This document shows positions 1 through 10,100 of a DNA stretch of 64,000 nucleotides, in pieces. Made by a program: the position numbers and the translations under genes. Below the pieces are notes generated by a model. That model was not told the origin of the DNA and did not search any database. It worked only from the letters and a program-made list of their open reading frames with translations. This DNA is from Streptosporangium brasiliense (lineage in GTDB: Bacteria; Actinomycetota; Actinomycetes; Streptosporangiales; Streptosporangiaceae), in assembly GCF_030811595.1 (NCBI RefSeq), contig NZ_JAUSRB010000001.1:1426001-1490000 (forward strand), given 5' to 3'. How positions within the stretch are numbered: the first letter of the stretch is position 1; the number at the start of each line of letters is the position of its first letter.

Positions 1-2
1 TT

Positions 3-665
3 GCCGTCGCGTTGTTGGTGGGCGTCCCCGACATCCGAGTGATCCAGAACTTCGGCTACCTGTTCATGGGATACACGGAGCTGTGGGACCGGCCACTGCT
101 GTTCATGCTGTTCAGCATCTTGGGCGGAGGGTTGTGGGCCCTGGTCGTCTGGAACACGCGCGGCGATGACGTGAGCCCCGGCAGGTGGGGGCGGTGGGTC
201 ACCTACGCGGCGGCCGTGCTGGCTCTGCCGTACGCGATCTCGCGCATCTCATGGGCGTTGGGCATCCCCCTCGGGGTGCCGGCTGGCTATCTGGATGTGG
301 ACGCTCCGTCAGCGGGCGCCGCCTCGGAGTTCGTGCTCGGAGGGCTGTGCGTGGTGGGGGCGGTGCTGACGCTCGGGCTGGTCCAGGGCTGGGGCGAGGT
401 CTTCCCCCGCTGGGTTCCCTTCCTGCGCGGCAGGCGAGTGCCGATCTGGCTCGCCGTCGTCCCGGCGACGGCGGCCTCGGTCCTGCTGATCCAGGCTGGG
501 GTCAGGCTGTGGCTGTGGTGGGGCGCCGGGCAGATCACGCTGTCCGCGGACCACTGGGGGACGTTCCTTCCAGGGCTGTTCTGGCTGCCGTGGAGCCTGG
601 CCCTCGCGGCCGCCACGTACGCCTACTACCTGCGGAGGCGGGCTGGTGGAAGTAGCCGGATGTGA
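3..665 (+). CDS. Polytopic membrane protein, 5' end cut by the window
   Basis: The frame is open to the first complete codon of the window, so the gene is probably 5'-truncated; a TTG at 12 is the first possible start inside. About five hydrophobic segments are visible (counted from that TTG, near residues 31-48, 62-88, 106-126, 143-170 and 185-210), and the C-terminus is basic (YYLRRR). This indicates an integral inner-membrane protein with little soluble mass. I do not recognise the family and no catalytic motif is visible. Function unknown. Confidence 0.7.
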   Translation, partial: AVALLVGVPDIRVIQNFGYLFMGYTELWDRPLLFMLFSILGGGLWALVVWNTRGDDVSPGRWGRWVTYAAAVLALPYAISRISWALGIPLGVPAGYLDVDAPSAGAASEFVLGGLCVVGAVLTLGLVQGWGEVFPRWVPFLRGRRVPIWLAVVPATAASVLLIQAGVRLWLWWGAGQITLSADHWGTFLPGLFWLPWSLALAAATYAYYLRRRAGGSSRM

Positions 666-760
666 AGGAGCACGAGGTCCAGACGCCGTCGCATGAACCG
701 CCGTCGTCCAAGGGCCGGGAGGTCCAGCGGACGTTGACCGGCGTCGGCGAAGGGGACTGA
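662..760 (+). CDS. Possible 32-residue ORF coupled to the upstream membrane gene
   Basis: A GTG at 662 overlaps the stop of the membrane protein gene in a GTGA arrangement, the same coupling used by the genes at 11786. The product would be a short hydrophilic peptide (begins VKEHEVQTPSHEPP). There is no family match I can recognise and no separate ribosome binding site. It may be a chance ORF. The rest of the gap up to 957 holds nothing else I can support. Confidence 0.2.
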   Translation: MKEHEVQTPSHEPPSSKGREVQRTLTGVGEGD

Positions 761-957
761 CAAGGTCATTCTCGCTGCCCGGCCGGACCGCCGAGAGGTC
801 GTCGGAGCCGGCGCTGAGGTGGTCGCCGCGGCGGCCGATCCGCGCCGGCGCCTGCCGCTTGGCCGGCCTCTGTCCGACTTGACCTGCGGCCACCCCGCCA
901 TCGGTGGCCGGCCGGCCAAGTGAAGTGCATGATCATCGGATCCGCTGAACGCAGGGG

Positions 958-1704
958 TCAGGCGACCTGCGAGGACGGAGCCTTCCAGGTGTTGCACGCG
1001 CTCGGGCCTTGCGACCGGTAGCCCTGCTCGAACCAGTGAAGGCGGTTGGCGGGCTTGCCGTACCAGTTGAATCTGCCGTATTCCTTCGGCGTCTCGGCGG
1101 TGAGGAGGGGTTTCCAGTCCTTGGCCGAGCGCCCCAGGATCTTCATGGACACCCCGCTCAGGCAGTCCGCCTGCAGGTAGAAGCGGTGCATCTGCTCCTC
1201 GCCGCCGTCCTCCTCGTCTCCGGCCGGCAACGCCCACCAGGCCTCGCTGATGCCCGCCTGGGCCTGGACGACTCCGGCGTACGCACGCGTGATCTCGACG
1301 AGAACGGCCTGGTCGGACTTGGCCTTGATCCAGTCGGAACCGAGCTGCACCTGGACGGAGCCGTGGCAACTGGCGGCGAAGGAGCCGGACACCTCCAGGC
1401 CGGTGAGGCACACGCCGCCCTCAACGTTGGCGTGGACACCCACCTCGGCCGGGGTGAAGTCCTGGATGGTCCTGCGCCAGGCGGAGTTGAGGCAGTCGAC
1501 GACCTTGTTGAGGTATTTCGTCGTGGAGGCTTTGGTGGTGCCCTTGGTCGCCTTGCAGGAGATCGCGGGGAGATGCCCATGCTTGTAGAGCGGGTTGTGG
1601 GTCAGCTCGGGAGCCCCGACGATGGGGTCGGCGGATGCGGTGACCGTACCGGCGAATAACAGGATGAAAGCCCCGGTAGTGGTCGCCAATGCGCGAATCA
1701 TCAT
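958..1704 (-). CDS. Secreted neutral zinc metallopeptidase-family protein lacking the HEXXH motif
   Basis: 248 residues with an N-terminal signal peptide (hydrophobic stretch at residues 8-22, likely cut after the ASA near residue 25). The body matches the actinobacterial secreted branch of the neutral zinc metallopeptidase family (YpfJ-like): the N-terminal LTHNPLY block, conserved cysteines, the LQADCLSGV block near residue 177 and the closing ACNTW block. The segment that should read HEYGH reads RAYAG (residues 140-144), so both metal-binding histidines and the catalytic glutamate are gone. The residue before LQADC, normally Glu, is Tyr. I see an intact frame, so this looks like a maintained non-catalytic member rather than a frameshifted gene. 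It stands alone, with the dha operon downstream in the same direction. Confidence 0.75.
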   Translation of the reverse strand: MMIRALATTTGAFILLFAGTVTASADPIVGAPELTHNPLYKHGHLPAISCKATKGTTKASTTKYLNKVVDCLNSAWRRTIQDFTPAEVGVHANVEGGVCLTGLEVSGSFAASCHGSVQVQLGSDWIKAKSDQAVLVEITRAYAGVVQAQAGISEAWWALPAGDEEDGGEEQMHRFYLQADCLSGVSMKILGRSAKDWKPLLTAETPKEYGRFNWYGKPANRLHWFEQGYRSQGPSACNTWKAPSSQVA

Positions 1705-1946
1705 GAGGAATGATCATAGGGGCGGCCCAATGCGCGGGGCGTCTTGTTGTCCGACTTCCGCCCTGCTTCCGCCCTGCTTCTGCCCTGCTCCCGGCGGGAC
1801 ATCACTCCCGTTACGAGTGGACCGGCGTCCCGGCCCGGTCCGGTCCCGCTCCCGGCGGGGCTGAGCCGTCCGCCCGCCCTCCGCGGGACTCCGTCCCGAC
1901 ACGGCCGGCGGCCGGGAGGGTGGCCGCTCCGGTGCGAGGAGGCGGA

Positions 1947-2318
1947 TCAGAGCTTGCGGAAGGTCCTGGACTCCTCGGCCGCCGCGAGCACGGCCTCCAG
2001 CGACGCGCCCGCGCCCGCGGTGACGACGGCCGCGATCGCGCCCTCCACGAACGGCACGTCGGCGATCACCACCCCCGGCCCCTCCGCCAGCCGGGCGGTC
2101 AGCACCGAACTGCCCAGATCGGGGATCAGGACCACCCCGTCACCCTGGTCCACCTTCTCCACCGCCGCCGCCACCAGGTCGGGGCTGGTGCCCAGGCGGC
2201 CGTCCTCGGTGCCCCCGGCCGCGGCCACCGGGACGCCCGCACCGCCGATCTGCGCGGCCAGGGCCGCGACCTCGGCGGCCAGCGGGCCGCTGTGCGAGAT
2301 GAGGACGACGCCTACCAT
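1947..2318 (-). CDS. dhaM: PTS-dependent dihydroxyacetone kinase phosphotransfer subunit DhaM
   Basis: 123 residues, the size of a single EIIA-mannose-type domain. The N-terminus VGVVLISHSGPLA has the phospho-accepting histidine (His9) and the LIPDLGSS block is conserved in DhaM. The protein takes phosphate from HPr of the PTS and passes it to ADP bound on DhaL. It is the last gene of the dhaKLM operon and its start overlaps the end of dhaL by 7 nt. It lacks the HPr and EI domains fused in some enterobacterial DhaM proteins, as is usual in actinobacteria. Confidence 0.9.
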   Translation of the reverse strand: MVGVVLISHSGPLAAEVAALAAQIGGAGVPVAAAGGTEDGRLGTSPDLVAAAVEKVDQGDGVVLIPDLGSSVLTARLAEGPGVVIADVPFVEGAIAAVVTAGAGASLEAVLAAAEESRTFRKL

Positions 2319-3004
2319 CCGGGAGATCCGTCCGGTCCGGCCGGGGGCGAGCCGCCCGCCGAGCGGGGAGCCGCCACCGTGCGCAGGGCGGTGAGGATCA
2401 GCGCGGTGGAGGCGGCGCCGGGGTCCTCGTGGCCCACGCTGCGGGGGCCCAGATAGCTGGCCCGGCCCTTACGGGCCTGCATCGGGACCGTGGCCTCCGC
2501 CCCGGCGAGAGCCGCCGACGCGGCCGCCTCGGCGGCCTCCCTCGGATCCTTCCCCTCCTGTACGGCCTGCGCCAGCGCACGGACCGCCGGGGCGAGCGCG
2601 TCCACCATGGTCTTGTCGCCCTCGGCGGCCGAGCCGAGTTTCTGGACCCCGGCCAGCGCGGCCTCCAGGGCGCCCACCAGCTCGGCGGCCGACACCTCGG
2701 AGACGTCGGCCAGCGCCTTGCCCGCCTCCCGGAACGCGGTGCCGTACAGCGGCCCGGAAGCCCCGCCCACCTTGCGGATCAGCGTGCTGCCCACCAGCGT
2801 CAGCAGCGCGCCGGGGGTGTCCGGCTCCTTGTCGGCCAGGGCCTGCGCGATCGCGGTGAACCCCCGGTCGAGGTTGGTCCCGTGGTCGGCGTCGCCGATC
2901 GCGGCGTCCAGCCGGGTCAGCCGGTCCTTCTCGGCCCCGACGGACCGGGTGATCTCCTCGATCCACGCGGCGAAGAAGGCGGTGTCCAAGGTGGCGGCGC
3001 CCAT
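2312..3004 (-). CDS. dhaL: Dihydroxyacetone kinase ADP-binding subunit DhaL
   Basis: 230 residues, typical for DhaL. The IGDADHGTNLDRG motif near residues 36-48 supplies the aspartates that hold two magnesium ions and the ADP cofactor; GGASGPLYGTAF and the GPRSVGHEDPGA blocks are also family signatures. It transfers phosphate from ADP/ATP to dihydroxyacetone held on DhaK. The start is one base from the dhaK stop, so the two are surely co-translated. The C-terminal tail is rich in Pro and Gly and overlaps the dhaM start. Confidence 0.92.
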   Translation of the reverse strand: MGAATLDTAFFAAWIEEITRSVGAEKDRLTRLDAAIGDADHGTNLDRGFTAIAQALADKEPDTPGALLTLVGSTLIRKVGGASGPLYGTAFREAGKALADVSEVSAAELVGALEAALAGVQKLGSAAEGDKTMVDALAPAVRALAQAVQEGKDPREAAEAAASAALAGAEATVPMQARKGRASYLGPRSVGHEDPGAASTALILTALRTVAAPRSAGGSPPAGPDGSPGW

Positions 3005-3005
3005 G

Positions 3006-3998
3006 TCAGCGGCCCCAGCGCAGGCCGGGGGTCTCCACGGGGGCGTCCCAGAGACGGGTGAGCTCGTCGTTCAGCAGGCAGACCGTGACCGAGAAGCCCT
3101 GCATGTCGAGGCTGGTGACGTAGTTGCCGACCAGGCTCCGCGCCGCTGTCGCGCCCTTGCTCGCGAGGTAGTCGGCCACCTCGGCGAAGACGACGTAGAG
3201 CTCGATCAGCGGGGTGCCGCCCATGCCGTTGACCATGACCAGGGTGTCGCCGGAGATCGGCATGTCCTCGTCGATGGCCTCCATCACGGTGCGGGCCAGC
3301 TCGCGGGCGCCGCGCATGGCCGAGCGGGTCCGGCCCGGCTCGCCGTGGATGCCGATGCCCAGCTCGATCTCGGTGTCCTTCAGCTCGAAGGTCGGCTTGC
3401 CGGCGGCCGGGGTGGTGCAGGCGCTCAGCGCGACGCCGAAGGACCGGCTGCGCGCGTTGACCTCCCCGGCCACCCGCACGACCTCCGGCAGGGGAGCGCC
3501 GGTCTCGGCCATGGCCCCGGCGATCTTCTCCACGAAGAGCGTGGCGCCGGTGCCCCGGCGGCCCGCCGTGTAGAGCGAGTCCTGCACGGCCACGTCGTCG
3601 TCGACCAGCACGCTGGCCACCTCCACGCCTTCCTCGGCGCTGAGCTCGGCGGCCATCTCGAAGTTCAGGACGTCACCGGTGTAGTTCTTCACGATGTGCA
3701 GCACTCCCGCGCCGCCGTTCACCGCCTCGGTGGCCGCGATCATCTGGTCCGGCACCGGGGAGGTGAAGATCTCGCCGGGGCAGGCCGCGTCGAGCATGCC
3801 GTACCCGACGAAGCCGGCGTGCAGCGGCTCGTGGCCGGAACCCCCGCCCGAGACCAGGCCGACCTTGCCCGGACGCGGCCCCGAGGCGCGCACCACGATC
3901 TGGTTGTCCACGTCCACCCGCAGCCCAGGATGCGCCGCCGCGAGCCCGCGCAGCGCGTCCGTGACGACCGAGTCGACACTGTTGATGAGCTTCTTCAC
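3006..3998 (-). CDS. dhaK: Dihydroxyacetone kinase substrate-binding subunit DhaK
   Basis: 330 residues. GGGSGHEPLHAGFVG (near residue 50) and GIGIHGEPG (near residue 215) are the DhaK substrate-site motifs; the histidine in the latter forms the covalent hemiaminal with dihydroxyacetone. With DhaL and DhaM it makes dihydroxyacetone phosphate in the cytoplasm, feeding glycolysis from glycerol or dihydroxyacetone. It is the first gene of the operon, starting with GTG behind a purine-rich GGGGAAGGG sequence. No DhaR-type activator or glycerol dehydrogenase is seen next to it. Confidence 0.94.
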   Translation of the reverse strand: MKKLINSVDSVVTDALRGLAAAHPGLRVDVDNQIVVRASGPRPGKVGLVSGGGSGHEPLHAGFVGYGMLDAACPGEIFTSPVPDQMIAATEAVNGGAGVLHIVKNYTGDVLNFEMAAELSAEEGVEVASVLVDDDVAVQDSLYTAGRRGTGATLFVEKIAGAMAETGAPLPEVVRVAGEVNARSRSFGVALSACTTPAAGKPTFELKDTEIELGIGIHGEPGRTRSAMRGARELARTVMEAIDEDMPISGDTLVMVNGMGGTPLIELYVVFAEVADYLASKGATAARSLVGNYVTSLDMQGFSVTVCLLNDELTRLWDAPVETPGLRWGR

Positions 3999-4130
3999 AT
4001 TTCGAAGCCCTTCCCCTCCAGGGACGGAGGCAAGCGCGATCGGGAGAACCTCTTGCCCGGCGGGGCCCGCCTGTCCCCGGTGACCACCGCCCGGCGGTGA
4101 CGTCCCGGCAGGTCCCCGCCGCCCGTGCGA

Positions 4131-4191
4131 TGGGCCCGCGCACTCTCAAGGGGCGGTCCCGGTGGGCCCGCGCGCTCTCAGTGGGCGGTCC
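4131..4191. repeat. 29-bp imperfect tandem duplication around the stop of the NACHT-HEAT gene
   Basis: Two copies (4131-4159 and 4163-4191) match at 26 of 29 positions, 32 bp apart. The stop codon of the minus-strand gene (4178-4180) lies inside the second copy. It is one of several such duplications at gene ends in this window. Confidence 0.8.
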
Positions 4192-7100
4192 GCAGGTGGC
4201 GGAGCACGGCCGTGGCCTCCTTGCGGACCGCCGGATGCGGGTCGTCCCGGGCGGAGGTCCCCAGCCAGGCGACGGTGCGCGGGGCCTCATGGGACAGCGG
4301 GTCCTCATGGGACAGGAGGGCGACGGCCCAGAGAGCGGCCTGCCGGACCTGCCACGCGCCGTCGGCGGCCACGTCCTCGCGCAGCCATGACAGCATGGCG
4401 GGGTCCGGCCTACTGGAGATCTTCGTGATCTGCTCGACGGCCGTCACTCGGATGGCCCATCGCGGGTCGCCCGCGGCGCGCTCACGGAACCAGGCCATCG
4501 CGCCGGCCGGGTCCGCCCGCCACCACAGGCCGATCCCCTGCAGGGCGGCGCGGGCCACGGCCGCGTTGGAATCGCGCACGCTCCGCTCCCGTAGCCAGGA
4601 GAGTGTCCGCGCCGTTCCGCCTCCGGCTTTGGCGCTCTCCTCCACGGCCGCCTCCCGCACCCTCCAGTGGCCGTCGGCGACGGCCCGGTCGCGCAGGAGG
4701 TCCAGGACGGCGGCGTCGTGGCACCAGCCCCGGGCGAGCTCGTGGACGGCTGCCAGCCGCACCTGGGCGTGCTCGTCATGCACGGCCCGCTCACGCAGCA
4801 GGGGGACCGTGGCCGCGTCGTCGGCCCGCGCGGCCAGTTTCCGCATCATCGTCCGGCGCACCCGCCAGTGCCCGTCGGACCGGGACCGCCCGCGGACGAG
4901 GTGGGATGTGCCGGCCTCCTCCGGCCAGGTGTCCGCCAGCGCCTTCAACGCGGCCAGCCGCACCTGCCAGTGCGGATCCTCACACGCCCTCCGCACCGCG
5001 GCGTGCGCCCGCCCGTCGTCCGGCCAGCCCTCGGCCAGCGCGCGCACGGCCGCCCGGCGGGCCGTCCAATGGGGGCCGGCTTCCGCGCACTCCTGGAGTC
5101 TGGCCGGGGTGTCGGGTTCGTCGGGCCAGCCCCAGCCCAGGAGGGTGATCGCGGTGGCCCGCACCTCCTCCGCGGCGTCCGTGGCGATCCAGGCGAGCAC
5201 CCGGGACCGCATGCCCTCGCGGTCGCGCCAGTGGCGCACGGCCACGTCCACAGCGGCGGCGCGGACGTCGGGATCCGAGTCGGTGGAGATCCTGCTGTCC
5301 AGCCAGGACAGGGTGGCGTCGTCGGCGGCGGCGGTCCGCGCCACCTCCCGGACGGCCGTTTCACGCACCTGCCTGTGCGGGTCGTGCTCGGCCAGGGCCC
5401 GCAGCCACGCCATGGTGTCCGGTCCGTCCGGCCGGATCCGTGCCGTGGCCTCGACAGCGGCCTGCCGCACCCTCCAGTGCCCGTCCTCCGAGGCCACCTC
5501 CCGCAGCCAGGGAAGCGTGGCCGGGTCGCCCGGCCAGATCCGCGCGACGATCTCCACGCCTGCCGCGCGGGCCTGCTCGTGATCATCGGCCAGCGCCCGG
5601 CCGCGCACCCAGGAGGAGACGCCGGGCCGGTCCGGCCGGCCCAGGGCGAGCTGTTCGACGGCCGCGCTGCGGACGTCCTCATCCGTGTCCAGCAGGGCGC
5701 GCCGCCGGAGCCAGGCAAGCGTGGCCGGCTCATCCGGCCAGGTCTCTCCCACGACCTTGACCGCGGCCTTGCGCACTTTCCAGTGGTCGTCCATGGCGGC
5801 GACGCCGGTGACCCAGGGCAGGGCCTCGGGGTCATGGGCCCAGGTCGCGGCCACCGCTTCGACGGCCGCCGACCGGACGTCCTCGTCTCCTTCCAGGAGG
5901 AAGCGATCGCGGAGCCGGGCGGGGGTCCCGGGGTCGCCCCGATGCGTCGCGGCGACCCCCCGGACGGCGGCGCGGCGGATCTCCCAGTGGCCGTCGGCCG
6001 CCATGCGTTCGCGCAGCAGCGCCAGGTCCTCCGCTCCGAACCCCCGGAAGGTGAGTCTCTGGAGGGCGGTGCGGCGGACCTCCCAGTGGCCGTCGGCCAC
6101 CGCGCGTTCGCGCAGCAGTGCCAGGTCCTCCGGCCGGCTGTGCCAGATGTTGAGTCTCTGGAGGGCGGTGCGGCGGACCTCCCAGCGGTCGTCGGCCACC
6201 GCGCGTTCGCGCAGCAGTGCCAGGTCCTCCGGCCGGCTGTGCCAGATGTTGAGGCTCTGGAGGGCGGTGCGGCGGACCTCCCAGTGGCCGTCGGACGCCG
6301 CGCGTTCGAAGACGAGCGCCACGATCCCAGGGTCACGCGACAGGGCCGGATCGAGTCTCTGGAGGGCGGTGCGGCGGACCTGCCAGTGGCTGTCCGTCAC
6401 AGCCCGGCGCATGAGTCCGGCGGTGAGGAGATCCTTCGCCCGCTCCACGGCGGCGCGACGGGTCTCCCAGTGGCCGGCCGTCACCATGCACTCGCGCAAC
6501 AGCGCCGAAGTGGCGGGATCCTCGGGCAGGGCGGTGGCCAGCGCCACCAGCGCGTTCCTGGAGACCGCGGTGTCACCGGCTCCGGCGGCGGCCAGGTCTC
6601 GCAGCCATCGCATGATCTCCGGGCGGTCGTGGAACGTCTCGGCGAGCGTGGTCAGCGCCGTGCGGCGCACCAGGCCGAAGCCGTGCAGCGCCTGCCGTCG
6701 CAGCCAGACAAGGGTGTCGGGGTGGTCACGCCAGCCCGCCGCGACGGCCCGCAGGGCGGCGGCGCGGACGTCCTGGTCCGGATCGTGCAGTGCCTGCCGT
6801 CTCAGCCGGCCGAGGGTGTCGGGGTGGTCGGGCCAGCCGGCGGCGAGGGCCTGGAGGGCGGCCTTGCGGGTGTCTTCGTCGGGGTCGGTGACGGCGCGTC
6901 CGTGCAGGAGGGGGAGGGTGTCGGGGTGGTCGCGCCAGCCGGCGGCGACGGTTTCCAGCGCGGCGGTCCTCGTGCCGTAGTGAGAGTCGGTGACGGCGCG
7001 CTCGTGCAGGAGGGGGAGGGTGTCGGGGTGGTCGGGCCAGCCGGCGGCGAGGGCTTGGAGGGCGGCCTTGCGGGTGTCTTCGTCGGGGTCGGTGACGGCG

Positions 7101-10100
7101 CGTCCGTGCAGGAGGGGGAGGGTGTCGGGGTGGTCGCGCCAGCCGGCGGCGAGGGCCTGGACGGATGTCTGGCGGACCCGCCAGTTCGGGTCGGCCAGGG
7201 CGCGCTCGCGCAGGAGGGGGAGGGTCGCGGGGTCTTCCGGCCAGCCGGCGGCGAGGGCCTGCAGAGCCGCGGTCCGCGCGTCGTGTCCGGGGTCGGTGAC
7301 GGCGCGGCCGTGCAGGAGGGGGAGGGTGTCGGGGTGGTCGGGCCAGCCGGCGGCGAGGGCTTGGAGGGCGGCCTTGCGGGTGTCTTCGTCGGGGTCGGCC
7401 AGGGCGCGCTCGCGCAGGAGGGGGAGGGTGTCGGGGTGGTCGGGCCAGCCGGCGGCGAGGGCTTGGAGGGCGGCCTTGCGGGTGTCTTCGTCGGGGTCGG
7501 CCAGGGCGCGCTCGCGCAGGAGGGGGAGGGTGTCGGGGTGGTCGCGCCAGCCGGCGGCGAGGGCCTGGACGGATGTCTGGCGGACCCGCCAGTTCGGGTC
7601 GGTGACGGCGCGTCCGTGCAGGAGGGGGAGGGTGTCGGGGTGGTCGGGCCAGCCGGCGGCGAGGGCCTGCAGAGCCGCGGTCCGCGCGTCGTGTCCGGGG
7701 TCGGCCAGAGCACGCTCGCGCAGGAACGGGAAGACGCCGGGATGACCGTGCCGGTCCGCGGAGACGGCCTGGATCGCCGTCGTCCGCACATCCGGGTCCG
7801 GGTCGGCCAGGGCGCGCTCGCGCAGGAGGGGGAGGGTCGCGGGGTCTTCCGGCCAACCGGCGGCGAGGGACTGCAGCGTGCCCGAGCGGACCTGCCAGTC
7901 CGGGTCGGCCAGGGCGCGCTCGCGCAGGAGGGGGAGGGTCGCGGGGTCTTCCGGCCAACCGGCGGCGAGGGACTGGACGGCTGTCTGGCGGGCGTTCCAG
8001 TGCGGATCGGTGAGGGCGCGCTCGCGCAGCAGCGACAGGAAGTCCGGACTGTCGCCCCAACTGTCGGCGAGTGCCTGGAGGGCGCCGGCCCGCACGTCAC
8101 CGTGCGGGTCGCCGACGGCGCGGTCGCGCAGGAGGGGGAGGGTGTCGGGGTGGTCGCGCCAGCCGGCGGCAAGGGCCTGGAGAGCGGCCGAGCGGACCCG
8201 CCGGTGCGGGTCGCCGACGGCGCGTCCGCGTAACGTCGGCAGGGCGTCGGGATGCTCCCGCCAGCTCTCGGCGATGGCCTGGACCGCCGTCGTCCGCACG
8301 TTCTCGTCGGGATCGACGAGGGCGCGGCCGCGCAGGAGGGGGAGGGTGTCGGGGTGGTCGCGCCACCCCTGCGCCAGAGCCCGCACCGCCCCGTCGCGCA
8401 TGCTCACGCCGGCCTCGCCCGTGGCCTGCCGGTGAAAACGCTCCCTGAGGCGGTCGTCGTCCGGGAACAGGGCGGCCGCGATCGCCGTCGCCGTCTCCCG
8501 GCCCTCGAACGACGTGATCGCCCTCTCCCGGCTGAGGAACCAGTCGAGATAGCGGTCGCGTCCCGGCCACCGGGGCCGGACCGTCCGCAGGAGCGGGGCC
8601 AGCTTGCCGGTGAGGAATCCCTCGGGGCCGAAGGCATAGGTGCTCTCCGACTCCTCCAGCCAGGCGATGATCTTCTCGATGACCGCCGTGCCCTGCCGTT
8701 CCATCGCTCCCAGGTTGCGGGTCTCGGCGATGCACTCGGCCGCCAGGAGCAGGTGGTGCGGCGATTCGTCGATCTTCGCGAACGGCCACAGCGGGTCCGC
8801 ATCACGGGTGAGGTAGTCGACGATCCCGCCGGTGAAACGCTCGTCGATCATTCCGGCCACCAGCAGGAGGACCTCCCGCCACGCGGGATCGCGCCAGTGA
8901 CGGCCGAACATCTCCGAGACGAGCTCGGCGGGACTCCACTGACGCTTGTTCTGGAACCTCCGGACGATCTCGTCCGCGCAGAAGAACTCCAGGAACGCCC
9001 GGTGCACGAACCCGTAGACGCCTCCGCCGTACAGGCTGAGGATGAAGTTGCGCTCCCTGAACTGGCCGAGCATGCCGCGCGCGACGGGCTTGGCGGCGAG
9101 GGCGTCGAGCTGGTAGCGGCTGCCCAGGTAGTCGACGAACTCCTCCAGGAGGTCCTCGCCCCGGATGTGGTTGCCGGCCAGTCCCGACCTGCCGCTCTGC
9201 ATGCGCCAGGCCACCCGGCGCAGCAGCTCCTTCTTGTCCTCGGCGTCGATGTAGCCGGCCGGTATGCGCGCGTCCTCCAGATGCCTGTTGACGTCCCAGT
9301 GCTCGACCAGCACGGAGGCCGCGTGGACGTACACCGCCCGCCGCTCACGCGGGAGCTCCTGGCGCCGCCCGATGATCGCCAGGATGGTCAGCAGCAGGGG
9401 GTTGCCCGCCAGCTCCCGTATGGACGGCGACTCGGTCATCGCGTGCATCAGCCGGTCCCGCAGATGCCGCGCCTCGTCCCTGCGGTCGTGTATGGCCAGC
9501 TCGTACCAGCGCGCGATGAACTCCTCGATCTGGGCGGTGTCCAGGTCCTGGAGCGTGTAGTGCCGGAACCCGGCGTCGCGCAGCTCGGCCCGCCGGTATC
9601 CGATGACCCGGCTGGTGACGAGGACCCGCACCTTCGGATAGCGCGTGGCGAATCCGGCGATCTGCCGGGTCACCGTCTCCCGCACCTTCGGGTCGAACAG
9701 CTCGTCCAGCCCGTCGAAGATGACGAGCGCCCGCCCGTCCTCGCGGAGATGGCGGTCCAGGGGCTGCGCGGGGAGGCCGGTGCCCTCGGTCCGGTACAGG
9801 TGCTCCAGGTATTCCAGGAAGGTCTCGCACCGCGACCGGAGATCGGCGTAGGAGCGCAGCTCCACCAGCAGGGGCAGCCACCCCCTCAGCCCGGCCGGGG
9901 CCGGCTCCGTCCCGTCGCCCGCCAGGCCCAGGAGCAGGTATCGCGCCAGCGTCGACTTGCCGGCGCCGGGATCACCCAGCAGCGTGACCAGCCGGTTGCC
10001 CGGCTCACCCAGGACGTCCAGCACCGCGCGCCGGGGAGTCTTGTCATAGGTGGTGCGCGCCTGCGCGATCCTGTCGAGGTCGAGCCCCTCCGGAAGGTCC

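Noticed and set aside
4667-8233. A 1188-codon open frame on the plus strand, opposite the HEAT repeats
   Set aside because: It is the antisense of the 102-bp repeats; repeat periodicity and GC bias keep it open. The protein is Gly/Pro-rich periodic sequence without domains, whereas the minus strand gives clear NACHT and HEAT motifs.
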